From assembly GCA_020721645.1 (NCBI GenBank), contig DYMH01000026.1, forward strand, positions 1 to 33,519: a stretch of DNA of 33,519 nt, given 5' to 3'. This DNA comes from Draconibacterium orientale (GTDB lineage: Bacteria; Bacteroidota; Bacteroidia; Bacteroidales; JAADGE01). A program made the translations under genes and the position numbers. Shown one piece after another: positions 25,138 to 33,324 of the stretch. The notes beneath the pieces were generated by a model that saw only the letters and a list, made by a program, of their open reading frames with translations, did not search any database and was not told the DNA's origin. The stretch's first letter is position 1; every line of letters starts with the position of its first letter.

Positions 25138-25275
25138 TTTTATTTGTTTTGTGTAATTATTTTCTGCAAAATTATCAATACTTTTATAAAAATACCATAA
25201 ATTCTTCGGGCATTCATCTTTTTTACTTTATTTTACATTCTTAACAACCCAATTCAATATTTATTTTATAGAATT

Positions 25276-26010
25276 ATGAGAAAATATTTATTCATTTTTT
25301 TGATGAGTTTGTCTTTTTCTGCGGCTCATTCGCAAACCGTTTTGATGCACGAAGATGTATCGAAATTAGACATACTGAAACCAAAATACGGGCAAAATAT
25401 GGCAAATTTCGACCATTGGTATGTCGATTTCGGATTTGCAGCCCAACAATCAGAAGGAAAGGGTGCCGATATTCGCTACGGTTTTTCGCATTCTTTTTCT
25501 GTCGGGAATCGATATAAACGAAAGATAGCCAAGTTTTTAGCTCTCGGCGTGGATGTCAGTTATTTGTATATGGTCTATGATATAAAACAAAATACCGAAA
25601 AACTAATTCCCGATAATATTGAGCACAAAACCGAAAAATTTCGGCTCAACACTTTGTATGGCGATGTTTTTTTTCGTTTCAATTTCGGAAGACGCGGCAA
25701 CATTGTCGGGAAATTTTTAGATTTAGGCGTTTACGGCGATTGGGGCTTTTCCAACAAACATCTCACCATTGATAAGGTTGATTTCGGCAATTTGCCCAAC
25801 GGATACAAAGAAGTTAAAATGGTGCATCGCAATTTGTCGTATTTCAATGATTTGAATTACGGATTAGTTTCGCGAATCGGATTCAATCGGTATGTTGTTT
25901 TTGCAACTTATCGTGTGTCCGATTTTTTCTCAAAGGAATTTAAAAACACAATTGCGGATGTCGAACTTCCGCGTTTAACAGTAGGTTTTCAAATTGGGCT
26001 GCATAAATAA
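25276..26010 (+). CDS. Exported beta-rich protein, possible outer-membrane barrel
   Basis: The 244-residue product has a signal peptide (about 1-20, ending AHSQ). The mature part is rich in alternating hydrophobic/polar strands with many Tyr and Phe ('YVDFGFAAQ', 'FRLNTLYGDVFFRFNFG', 'YVVFATYRVSDFF'). It ends with an aromatic/basic C-terminal strand, the pattern of a small outer-membrane beta barrel. No family was recognised. It is divergent from era, with 138 bp between the start codons, and convergent with the J-domain gene. Confidence 0.7.
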   Translation: MRKYLFIFLMSLSFSAAHSQTVLMHEDVSKLDILKPKYGQNMANFDHWYVDFGFAAQQSEGKGADIRYGFSHSFSVGNRYKRKIAKFLALGVDVSYLYMVYDIKQNTEKLIPDNIEHKTEKFRLNTLYGDVFFRFNFGRRGNIVGKFLDLGVYGDWGFSNKHLTIDKVDFGNLPNGYKEVKMVHRNLSYFNDLNYGLVSRIGFNRYVVFATYRVSDFFSKEFKNTIADVELPRLTVGFQIGLHK

Positions 26011-26048
26011 TTATAAATTGTGAATTAATGTTGTTTAGTTAAGAATGT

Positions 26049-26152
26049 GTTCGGCTAAGGCTCTGAGGGCATATTTTGCAAGTCTCTGACTTACTTTGAC
26101 AGACAGACAGAGCCTGTCATGAATTTCGACTTAGGCGGAGCCTAAGCCAAAC
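26049..26152. repeat. Second copy of the palindromic element family
   Basis: GTTCGGCTAAGGCTC (26049-26063) pairs with GAGCCTAAGCCAAAC (26138-26152), 13 of 15 positions. Inside lie a 7-bp stem CTTAGGC/GCCTAAG (26130-26146, which competes with the outer stem) and a 5-bp stem GACAG/CTGTC (26106-26118). The first 17 bases are identical to 20462-20478. Like the first copy, it lies shortly after a gene in a convergent spacer. Confidence 0.6.
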
Positions 26153-26234
26153 AGTAGATATATTTCTTATCTAATTGAAGCACTATCATAAGTTGCGTTT
26201 TAAAAAATTGTTTAACTATTTGATATTAAATGCA

Positions 26235-26266
26235 ATCAGCATATCAGCACATCAAAAAATCAACCA
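26235..26266 (+). repeat. Octamer array ATCANNNN, four units
   Basis: ATCAGCAT, ATCAGCAC, ATCAAAAA and ATCAACCA follow without gaps, 24 bp before the 3' end of the J-domain gene. The array matches the one at 17272-17303 in unit length and ATCA anchor, in the opposite orientation. Confidence 0.6.
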
Positions 26267-26289
26267 ATAAAAGTATAAGTGCATTTTCA

Positions 26290-27120
26290 TTATTTAAATC
26301 CGCGATATATTTTAATCGTATTGTAAGCTTTTGTTATTTCGATAAATTTCTTATTATCAATTAGTTCATTATCCACATTTTTATCCGGGTGAAATTGTTT
26401 TACCAAACGCCGCTTGGCTTGTTTTATTTCTTTTTCGCTTGCATCGGGCATTATTTCGAGGGTTCGATATGCTTCCGAAAGCTCAAAAAATTCGATGTTG
26501 AACTCTTGAATGTGTTTTTTCCCCTGCAAACTCTCGAAACGAAAACCTGCTTTCTCGCAAAAAAACTTTCTTTTGTTATATGAGGCTTTCCCAACTTTTA
26601 TTTTTGCTGCAATTTCTCGAATAATATTTTCGGTTTCGAGCGAAACATGATATCCTTCCAATGCACATCGAAAGAGATTTTTCAGCAACAAATTTTTATA
26701 AAAAATATCTTTTTTAGCCATTTTTATACAAGATTCTTCAAAATCATCGAAATTTTCTTCGTATAAAAAGTTCATCACTGTATCAGGATTTTTATCTCGA
26801 TATATCTGATTTAAAATATCTGCAATTTTTTCCCTTTCTTCGATATTGATATTTTTTACTTTCAGAATAAAACCCACTAATATGTGTGCTGCTAATTTTT
26901 CATTTTTGGTTAATCGTTTATTCGACAGCAAATTAAAATAGTGAGGTATCAAAATAAACAGCAACAGATACAATGCGACAAACGGAGATGTGTAGTATTT
27001 GCTGTTTTGAAGGTAAAATATGTAGTTAACAAAAAGATATACGATTCCTAAAACCAAAAGAATTAAAATTTTATTCTTAAAAAATATTTTTGTCTTCTGA
27101 AAATTCAATTTGAAATTCAT
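26290..27120 (-). CDS. DjlA-like membrane J-domain protein
   Basis: From the ATG at 27120 the product has 276 residues; a longer frame starts two codons earlier at a TTG and is less likely. Two membrane segments (about 18-37 and 47-65) precede a helical region (about 75-185) resembling a TerB-like domain. A C-terminal J domain (about 210-276) carries the H-P-D motif at 244-246. The membrane anchor, TerB-like and J-domain order is that of DjlA co-chaperones, which stimulate DnaK-type ATPases at the membrane. It stands alone on the minus strand between convergent and divergent neighbours. Confidence 0.85.
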   Translation of the reverse strand: MNFKLNFQKTKIFFKNKILILLVLGIVYLFVNYIFYLQNSKYYTSPFVALYLLLFILIPHYFNLLSNKRLTKNEKLAAHILVGFILKVKNINIEEREKIADILNQIYRDKNPDTVMNFLYEENFDDFEESCIKMAKKDIFYKNLLLKNLFRCALEGYHVSLETENIIREIAAKIKVGKASYNKRKFFCEKAGFRFESLQGKKHIQEFNIEFFELSEAYRTLEIMPDASEKEIKQAKRRLVKQFHPDKNVDNELIDNKKFIEITKAYNTIKIYRGFK

Positions 27121-27308
27121 TCTCAATTATACTATAATTTGCAGGAAATTTATCATTAAACGTTCACGGAGGTATATAGAAATTCAAAATCGCTACGAAC
27201 CATTACACAATAAGCATTAAAAAAATCTCTTAAAAATATAAATATATTTTTTATTGTTTAGTAAAAAACTTTAAATTTATCGCATAAAATAATTAAAAAT
27301 GGATTGTT

Positions 27309-27761
27309 ATGGGTGTAAATAAAGTAATCTTAGTTGGGAATGTGGGTGCAGACCCCGAAATTCAGTATGTTCAGGAAAATTTACCTGTTGCTCGTTTTAC
27401 TCTTGCAACAAGCGAAACGTACAAAAACAAAGACGGCGAAAAAGTAACAAATACCGAATGGCATAATATTGTGATTTGGCGTGGTTTGGCTAAGGTTGTG
27501 GAGCAATACGTTAAAAAAGGGGCAAAACTCTATCTGGAAGGAAAAATAACCACCCGAAAATACGAAAAAGACGGACAAACAAAATACTTCACCGAAATTG
27601 TGGCTCGCGATATGCAAATGCTCGATACGAAAGGCAGCGGCGAAGGGTCTTACACAAAAGCTCCCGAGCACACTGCCGAAAATCAAAAAATTGCTCAAAA
27701 TGTGAACACAACTCCCGATATCGTATCCGGAATTGATGATATCGATGATTTACCTTTTTAA
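27309..27761 (+). CDS. ssb: Single-stranded DNA-binding protein
   Basis: The 150-residue product has the SSB OB-fold (about 1-105: 'MGVNKVILVGNVGADPEI', 'TNTEWHNIVIWRGLA', 'GAKLYLEGKITTRKYEKDG'). A flexible linker and the acidic C-terminal tip 'DDIDDLPF' follow; the tip recruits replication and repair partners. Length is normal. A strong terminator lies 18 bp after the stop, before gldD. Confidence 0.96.
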   Translation: MGVNKVILVGNVGADPEIQYVQENLPVARFTLATSETYKNKDGEKVTNTEWHNIVIWRGLAKVVEQYVKKGAKLYLEGKITTRKYEKDGQTKYFTEIVARDMQMLDTKGSGEGSYTKAPEHTAENQKIAQNVNTTPDIVSGIDDIDDLPF

Positions 27762-27778
27762 TTTTTCAATGAAACCTG

Positions 27779-27811
27779 AAAGATGTTTGCAAACTGCAAG
27801 CATCTTTTTTT
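27779..27811 (+). terminator. Terminator after ssb
   Basis: AAAGATGTTTGCA pairs with TGCAAGCATCTTT (one G-T pair) around an AAC loop and is followed by a run of T. Its position between ssb and gldD excludes the longer gldD frame that would start inside ssb and run through it. Confidence 0.9.
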
Positions 27812-27849
27812 ATTATATCAACATATTAAACAGCACTTTAATCAATCCA

Positions 27850-28425
27850 ATGAAAACATATTTTGCAATTTTACTTATTTTCAGCTCACTTTTGGGGGGC
27901 ATTTCATGCCAAGAAACCTATACACCCAAGCCGAGAGGCTATTTTAGGGTCGAATTTCCTAAAAAAGAATATCGTACATTCGACAGTATTTATCCGTTTC
28001 GTTTCGACCTTCCGGTCTATGCCAAAGTATTGCCCGACAACGAAAAAGGTGCAGATGCCGACTGGCTTAATATTGTATATCCTACTTTCAACGCTCGAAT
28101 ACACATGAGTTACAAGCCAATAAAAGGAAATTTTGCCGATTTTGAAGAAGATACACGCAAGCTCGCATACAAACACACTGTAAAAGCCGATGCAATTGAC
28201 GAAAAAATTTGGAACAACGAAAAACAAAAAGTTTACGGAATTTTGTACGATATTCGGGGAAATACTGCATCTTCCATTCAGTTTTACCTGACCGACAGTA
28301 CGCAACATTTCTTGCGTGGGGCTTTGTATTTTAATCTGAAACCAAACAAAGATTCAATTGCTCCTTCTTTGGAATTTATCCGCTCGGATATCGACCGAAT
28401 GATTGAGTCGTTTCAATGGAAATAA
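27850..28425 (+). CDS. gldD: Gliding motility/T9SS lipoprotein GldD
   Basis: From the ATG at 27850 the product has 191 residues; the frame stays open upstream into ssb, but that would pass through the ssb terminator. A lipoprotein signal ends at 'LLGGISC'. The mature start 'YTPKPRGYFRVEFPKKEY' is characteristic of GldD, a lipoprotein needed for gliding and linked to type IX secretion in Flavobacterium. In Flavobacterium johnsoniae gldE lies between ssb and gldD (recalled, not checked); here it is absent. The T9SS cargo genes downstream fit this role. The promoter was not identified. Confidence 0.88.
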   Translation: MKTYFAILLIFSSLLGGISCQETYTPKPRGYFRVEFPKKEYRTFDSIYPFRFDLPVYAKVLPDNEKGADADWLNIVYPTFNARIHMSYKPIKGNFADFEEDTRKLAYKHTVKADAIDEKIWNNEKQKVYGILYDIRGNTASSIQFYLTDSTQHFLRGALYFNLKPNKDSIAPSLEFIRSDIDRMIESFQWK

Positions 28426-28429
28426 TTAA

Positions 28430-28471
28430 AAGACTCAAGTATCAAGTATCAAGACACAAGATTGAAGAAAA
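28430..28471 (+). repeat. Heptamer array AAGNNNC, six units
   Basis: AAGACTC, AAGTATC, AAGTATC, AAGACAC, AAGATTG and AAGAAAA follow without gaps, starting four bases after the gldD stop codon. Bases 28443-28461 are identical to the reverse complement of 1136-1154. Confidence 0.8.
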
Positions 28472-28525
28472 TTCCTTTTATTAAATTCATTCCTTTCATT
28501 TCCAAATCAACAAATTGTAAATAAA

Positions 28526-28557
28526 AAAAGTCAGACATTTTCAAATGCCTGACTTTT
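28526..28557. terminator. Bidirectional terminator between convergent genes
   Basis: AAAAGTCAGACATTT pairs with AAATGCCTGACTTTT (one mismatch, wobble in one direction) with a very short loop. T-rich ends exist in both directions. It separates gldD from the convergent T9SS cargo gene, whose stop is 29 bp to the right. Confidence 0.85.
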
Positions 28558-28585
28558 AATAAGATTTGTCCTTCAAACCGATACT

Positions 28586-31522
28586 TTATTTTACAATCAG
28601 TTTGTAAACTGTGTTTTCAATTTGAACAAAATACATTCCTTGTGCAAAAGCACTTAAATCTAATTGATAGTTATCGGAAGTAATTGTTGCATTTATCATT
28701 TGTTTTCCGGTAATATCACGTACAACAACATTTGAATTGTTGGCACCTGCAACATAAACCAAATCTTGCGAAGGATTTGGATATACTTGTACTGCATCTG
28801 TATTGATATTGGAAACACCTACATATTCTGAGATAATAAACGATGTACTTTCAATTTGCGTAAAAGAGTTTGCGTTGGCATATAAAGTAATATCGCCTCC
28901 GAATGTTGAAAAAGCTAAATTATCGAAAGTTGCAAGACCTGCAATGGCAGCAACAACGGTTGTTGCAGAAACTTCGAATGTTGCTCCGTTGGCGGTTAAA
29001 GTTACTTCTCCTGCGAAATCAACATCAACATTGTCGTTGGCATCTGTTGCAATAACAGTAACAGCCGGAGTCATTACAGAGAATTGAGCAACGTTTGTCG
29101 GTTGAGCAACAAAACTGAGGTCTGTTGCAAGCACTTCAACAGTGCGTGCATTCCCGTCAACAACAGCAAATTCTGCGGCAAATTGTGAGCCGAAAATATC
29201 GGCAGTAAAACCGTGTTCCGGTCCACCTACTTGTGCTTGGAAAACAAGTCCGTCTGCTATTTCAGGAGAACTTGGTATTATTGATAAAACAATTGTTTTT
29301 CCGGTACCTTCGGGAATAATCAGACCGTCTGTTTGAAGATAAACTACAACACGGTCGGACAATACATCAGCAGAAGTAGCAGCAATATTATTACCAAGTT
29401 CGTCTTTGAAAAAACCGTAACTGATATCTGTTGTCCAATCGGCAGTATTATCCACACCGGCTTTTACGATGAAAGAAGTTACATTGGTAGGTAAACCATC
29501 GTTTGCAATATCGGCAATATTGAAACGCAAAACTTCAATTTCAGCCGGATTTAAGGAAGAAATAGGGTCACCTGCGGCTTGTGTCAAACCGGCTTCGTCG
29601 GCAATCGAGGTATTGTCTTGGGCATCTACAAAATCAGTCATTTCCAATGAGAAAAGTTGAGCTGCATCATAATAACCGCAAATTGCTGTTAAATTAATTA
29701 ATCCCGTTGGGATTGCTTGATCATACATTGCAGAAATAGGGCGGAAAGCAATCGTATTTGTTCCATCGGTAATTGTATAATTTGTGCTTGCTGCAAAAAC
29801 ACCCGACTCAACAAAAGAGACATGATTTAATTGTAATTTTTCGGCTTGATAATCATTGGGTGATGTTGTAACCTGCAAAGGAGTTACAACTTCCGGTGTA
29901 ATTGTGTTGCCTGTTGAAGAAGCAGTTCCGGGATCGCCGGTAGGAATAAATTCCAACAAACCATGATAAAGTGCCGGAATATTACCATAAATACCGGTTA
30001 TACCATCGCCGATATTGTAAACAGTATTCACTGTATCCAAATTATCGAACACAACAATTGCTGCGGTATTATCTTCGATATAAATATTTTCTTTTGAACC
30101 TGTTTTATAATACGATACAACAGCTTCGCCGATTAATTTATACACATTTGTTGCAGTGTAATTTGTTGCCGTAAATTTTGCTCTTAATTCAGCAATATCA
30201 TTTGCAATTTCGATAACGGTAAAATTGCCGCTTTCATCGGTTGCAGTTGTATTTACGGTTCCGGTGATACGGATTCTGTATTGATTTCCATAAAAGGCAT
30301 CGGCAGGAATTGTGAAATCTTCTGTTCCGTCGTTGGCAGTGGGAGCCATTATTGGATTCCATTCCCAAGTTGTTCCGTTGTAAATTTGAGCATCAATTTG
30401 AATACTGTCACTTGTCATATTTTCTGATGTCCAAGTAATGGTAACTGTTTCACCGGCATCAAATGCTACTGTCGGTCCGCCAACGGGGGCTGTTAATGTA
30501 AGGACGGGAGTTGTTACTGCAATGGTTGTAAACAAAATATACGACGCTACGGTAGCGTTGTCGGCAGCATCTTCTACCGGAGCAAGAGCCACATAATAAG
30601 CTTGGTCGTTGAGCAAATCAGACGTAGGATCTATGGTGATGAGTTGTTTTGTTGCATCTATTGTTGCAGTAAAAGGAACGTCAGCACCCATTGCATCTGT
30701 GGTTTTTAGTGTTAAAAGTGCATTTAATACAACTCCGTCTGTGATTTCAGTATTATCAATATTACGAACAGCTTCGTCGAAAGCAATTGTAATATTGGTT
30801 GATACCGGAACATTTGTCGCTGCATTTGCCGGAGTGAATGTGGCAACTGGGGCTTGTGAATCCGTTCCCGTTGTAAAAGCTTCATCTGAAATAGGCAAAA
30901 TCAATGTTCCGTCACTTGTTTCAATTTGCCAGTTTGCAACATTCATTATTAATGGTAAATAATCAAAAAAATCTGTCTCTCCCGTTCTTGCTCCTGTGTA
31001 TTTATAACCATCATTGTCATCTGCAAAATTAATGAAATCTGTTCCTTCCGTTAAACCGGTATTTGTTAATCCGGTGCCTGAACCAGCTAAATCGCTGCTT
31101 ATTCCGGCAAGAAAATAAGGAGTCGGCATTGCAGTTGTTGATGGTTGGGTCAGTAATGCAAACAAAGTTTCGTTCGAAGCTCCTAAATCTACTCCGGCAC
31201 CGGTTATAGTTCCTACGTTAACAACCGGGCTATTGCCTGTTGTTGAACTTACGATTACCACGGAACCGGCGGGCATATCGGAGGTGGCTGTCCACTGAAA
31301 TTCTCCTTCATTTAAGTCAGAAAACGCTGTTCCATTCCATTCGTTATCTGTAAACCAAATTGATGTACCGGTTGTTATAGGCACTAAGGAAACAAATGCA
31401 AAATTATCGCCTACATCTCCGTTAAAGGCAATAAATGCGATATCTCCCGGATTGCTTTGCGCTCTCATTCCCATTGAAATAACGAGCATAATGCTTAAAA
31501 GTGTCAAAAATCTTTTTTTCAT
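28586..31522 (-). CDS. Large T9SS-secreted multidomain protein (Ig-like and OB-like domains)
   Basis: From the ATG at 31522 the product has 978 residues; a longer frame begins at a TTG three codons earlier and is unlikely. In order there are a signal peptide (about 1-22) and an N-terminal domain with 'GDIAFIAFNGDVGDNFAFVSL'. A Big_5-like Ig domain (about 225-330, 'FTPANAATNVPVSTNITIAF') and a second beta-sandwich follow. Then come a DUF5689/OB-like region (about 440-620), further beta domains and a T9SS sorting domain (last ~75 residues, beginning 'VQVYPNPSQDLVYV', ending KLIVK). No catalytic motif was seen. It is 21 bp downstream of the LTD-like gene and probably co-transcribed. Confidence 0.88.
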   Translation of the reverse strand: MKKRFLTLLSIMLVISMGMRAQSNPGDIAFIAFNGDVGDNFAFVSLVPITTGTSIWFTDNEWNGTAFSDLNEGEFQWTATSDMPAGSVVIVSSTTGNSPVVNVGTITGAGVDLGASNETLFALLTQPSTTAMPTPYFLAGISSDLAGSGTGLTNTGLTEGTDFINFADDNDGYKYTGARTGETDFFDYLPLIMNVANWQIETSDGTLILPISDEAFTTGTDSQAPVATFTPANAATNVPVSTNITIAFDEAVRNIDNTEITDGVVLNALLTLKTTDAMGADVPFTATIDATKQLITIDPTSDLLNDQAYYVALAPVEDAADNATVASYILFTTIAVTTPVLTLTAPVGGPTVAFDAGETVTITWTSENMTSDSIQIDAQIYNGTTWEWNPIMAPTANDGTEDFTIPADAFYGNQYRIRITGTVNTTATDESGNFTVIEIANDIAELRAKFTATNYTATNVYKLIGEAVVSYYKTGSKENIYIEDNTAAIVVFDNLDTVNTVYNIGDGITGIYGNIPALYHGLLEFIPTGDPGTASSTGNTITPEVVTPLQVTTSPNDYQAEKLQLNHVSFVESGVFAASTNYTITDGTNTIAFRPISAMYDQAIPTGLINLTAICGYYDAAQLFSLEMTDFVDAQDNTSIADEAGLTQAAGDPISSLNPAEIEVLRFNIADIANDGLPTNVTSFIVKAGVDNTADWTTDISYGFFKDELGNNIAATSADVLSDRVVVYLQTDGLIIPEGTGKTIVLSIIPSSPEIADGLVFQAQVGGPEHGFTADIFGSQFAAEFAVVDGNARTVEVLATDLSFVAQPTNVAQFSVMTPAVTVIATDANDNVDVDFAGEVTLTANGATFEVSATTVVAAIAGLATFDNLAFSTFGGDITLYANANSFTQIESTSFIISEYVGVSNINTDAVQVYPNPSQDLVYVAGANNSNVVVRDITGKQMINATITSDNYQLDLSAFAQGMYFVQIENTVYKLIVK

Positions 31523-31543
31523 AATGATCAATTTAAATGTGTC

Positions 31544-32347
31544 TTATTTTTTAATGAATTTAACAGATGTTTTTGTTCCGTCTTTTTTAAGAATTGAGAG
31601 AATATATAAACCTTGCGGCAATTTTGCCGTATTGAATTCTTGTATGTCTTTTAGCATCTTTTCGTTTAATACAACAACGCCGGCTGTATTTTGGATAGAA
31701 ACAAGCGAACCGCTCTCTCCAACAAGGGTTACAAAATCTGTAACAGGATTGATAAATCCTTGTTTGATGTTTTTATCCAAAACAGTGGTTGTTGTCATTG
31801 TCTGCCCGTTGTTCAAAGTCCCAAGTGTTGCATTTGCCGGAGTTTGCCATGTAAAATCCGAATAATGATTTCCGTTTCCGCTGAGTTGAAGCGATTCGGT
31901 TGCGAGTGTCGAACTCGATTCTGAAACGCCCACATCAACCGAAGTGAGCCCCAAAGCCGGTCCGTCTTTGCCATCGATAACTCCTTCGTAGCTTAAAAAT
32001 TGTCCGGAAATTACAGAACCTTGATAACTTAAACAAAATGCATCAGCGACTCCGTTTTGTACTTCTCCTGCCGGAAATATCTTATAAAAAAATGTAAAAT
32101 TTCCTTCAACATTTCCAACGGTCATAGCATCTACAACAGCTTGGTTGTATATCATGCTGTCGCTGCCATTGTATAAATAGACTTTGAAATCGTTTAAATC
32201 GTACAATCCGGCATTTTCAATCACAACTTCTACTGCTTCATTCGCATCGGTACTTGCATTATCGTAGTGAAATTCGTTAATCCAAGCGTTTTGTGCAACA
32301 AGAGTGCCTGTAAGAAATATTAATAAAAAAAAGTATATTGCTTTCAT
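31544..32347 (-). CDS. T9SS-secreted protein with lamin-tail-like domain
   Basis: The 267-residue product has a signal peptide (about 1-18, ending LVAQ). A domain beginning 'AWINEFHYDNASTDANEAVEVV' (about 19-175) resembles the LTD-type domains often attached to extracellular nucleases. A C-terminal sorting-type domain (about 190-267, 'LPQGLYILSILKKDGTKTSVKFIKK' in two halves) follows, with no canonical YPNP. No catalytic residues are evident. The gene lies between two other T9SS cargo genes on the same strand; a terminator separates it from the upstream one. Confidence 0.85.
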   Translation of the reverse strand: MKAIYFFLLIFLTGTLVAQNAWINEFHYDNASTDANEAVEVVIENAGLYDLNDFKVYLYNGSDSMIYNQAVVDAMTVGNVEGNFTFFYKIFPAGEVQNGVADAFCLSYQGSVISGQFLSYEGVIDGKDGPALGLTSVDVGVSESSSTLATESLQLSGNGNHYSDFTWQTPANATLGTLNNGQTMTTTTVLDKNIKQGFINPVTDFVTLVGESGSLVSIQNTAGVVVLNEKMLKDIQEFNTAKLPQGLYILSILKKDGTKTSVKFIKK

Positions 32348-32372
32348 TTTTTGATAAAATGTGTAAAATGAA

Positions 32373-32405
32373 AAAAAGCCAAGAACTCATGATTCTCGGC
32401 TTTTT
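32373..32405 (-). terminator. Terminator after the OB-fold cargo gene
   Basis: AAAAAGCCAAGAA pairs with TTCTCGGCTTTTT (one mismatch) around a seven-base loop. On the minus strand it follows the OB-fold gene by 16 bp and is followed by a long T run, so the downstream cargo genes may need their own promoter or readthrough. Confidence 0.8.
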
Positions 32406-32421
32406 ATAAATAAATATCAGT

Positions 32422-33324
32422 TTACTTCTTAATTAATTTCTTAACAGAAACGTTTCCGTTTTGGTCTGTTACCGAAACAAAATACATACCTGCCTGCAAG
32501 TCAGCAACCGAAATTTGTTCGTTAGCTTTTGCATTTTCAATACGAATCACTTGTTGTCCGATTGTGTTGGAAACAACAATTTGTGATGCGTTTTGAGAAT
32601 TAACATTTAATAAATTGCTAACCGGATTTGGGTAGATAGTGAAATTAGCATTTGCAATGCTGTTTACGCCCGAATGGATAGCAATGTCATTGGCATCTCT
32701 TGGGAATAATTCCATAATGTCGTGGTAAATACCTACAACACCGGTTATATCATAAGCAGTACCAACTGTTAATGAGAAAGCAACATTAAATTTGTCATAA
32801 ACCACCAAATCTCCGCTACCATCGCTAACAGTTCCTGTTTTTGCAACAGTTCCCCATTCGGTGCAATTGGCATTGATAACTTTGATGAGAACGCTTTCAT
32901 AATCTTCCATATTTGCATTCAAAGTAGAAACTTCGGCAGCTGCGGGTAAAGTATTTCCCGAACTGTTAATTACATGAGAAGTAATTGTTTTTAATTGTGT
33001 TAGCGAATTTGTATAGCCGGCACCAACATATTCAGTAACAGTTCCTGTTAAGGTAACATTATCCCCGCGAGTAACTATATTTGTGTTATCGTAAACATAA
33101 ATTCCGTTCCATGCACCAACACCATCTTGAATATAATATCCGGATTGCGTGCTGGTAGTCGAACTAATGGTAACCGCAGTTACAATTCCGCTTGTTGTAA
33201 CACCTTCAGCATCAGCCAAAGGAGAAGTTGGTCCTTGTCCCTGAATCTCATAAATTGTAGCTGTTTGAGCAAACATAACGCTTGCAAAAGCCAAACTCAA
33301 CATAGAAAGTAATACTTTTTTCAT
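32422..33324 (-). CDS. T9SS-secreted OB-fold protein
   Basis: The 300-residue product has a signal peptide (about 1-19, ending MFAQ). An OB-fold region (about 20-215) reads like the YhcR-type domain found before extracellular nuclease domains: 'TIYEIQGQGPTSPL', 'SGYYIQDG', 'GIYVYDNT', 'NVTLTGTVTEY' and 'MELFPRDANDI'. A T9SS sorting domain (about 226-300) starts 'FTIYPNPVSNLLNVNS' and ends KKLIKK. There is no nuclease catalytic domain in the protein. A similar OB-like segment occurs in the 978-residue cargo protein nearby, which suggests shared ancestry. Confidence 0.87.
   Translation of the reverse strand: MKKVLLSMLSLAFASVMFAQTATIYEIQGQGPTSPLADAEGVTTSGIVTAVTISSTTSTQSGYYIQDGVGAWNGIYVYDNTNIVTRGDNVTLTGTVTEYVGAGYTNSLTQLKTITSHVINSSGNTLPAAAEVSTLNANMEDYESVLIKVINANCTEWGTVAKTGTVSDGSGDLVVYDKFNVAFSLTVGTAYDITGVVGIYHDIMELFPRDANDIAIHSGVNSIANANFTIYPNPVSNLLNVNSQNASQIVVSNTIGQQVIRIENAKANEQISVADLQAGMYFVSVTDQNGNVSVKKLIKK

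Noticed and set aside
27733-27849. Longer GldD frame starting inside ssb
   Set aside because: It would span the ssb terminator, and the lipoprotein signal starts exactly at 27850.
31523-31531. Upstream start for the 978-residue cargo protein
   Set aside because: The codon is TTG, while the ATG at 31522 opens a standard MKK-type signal peptide.
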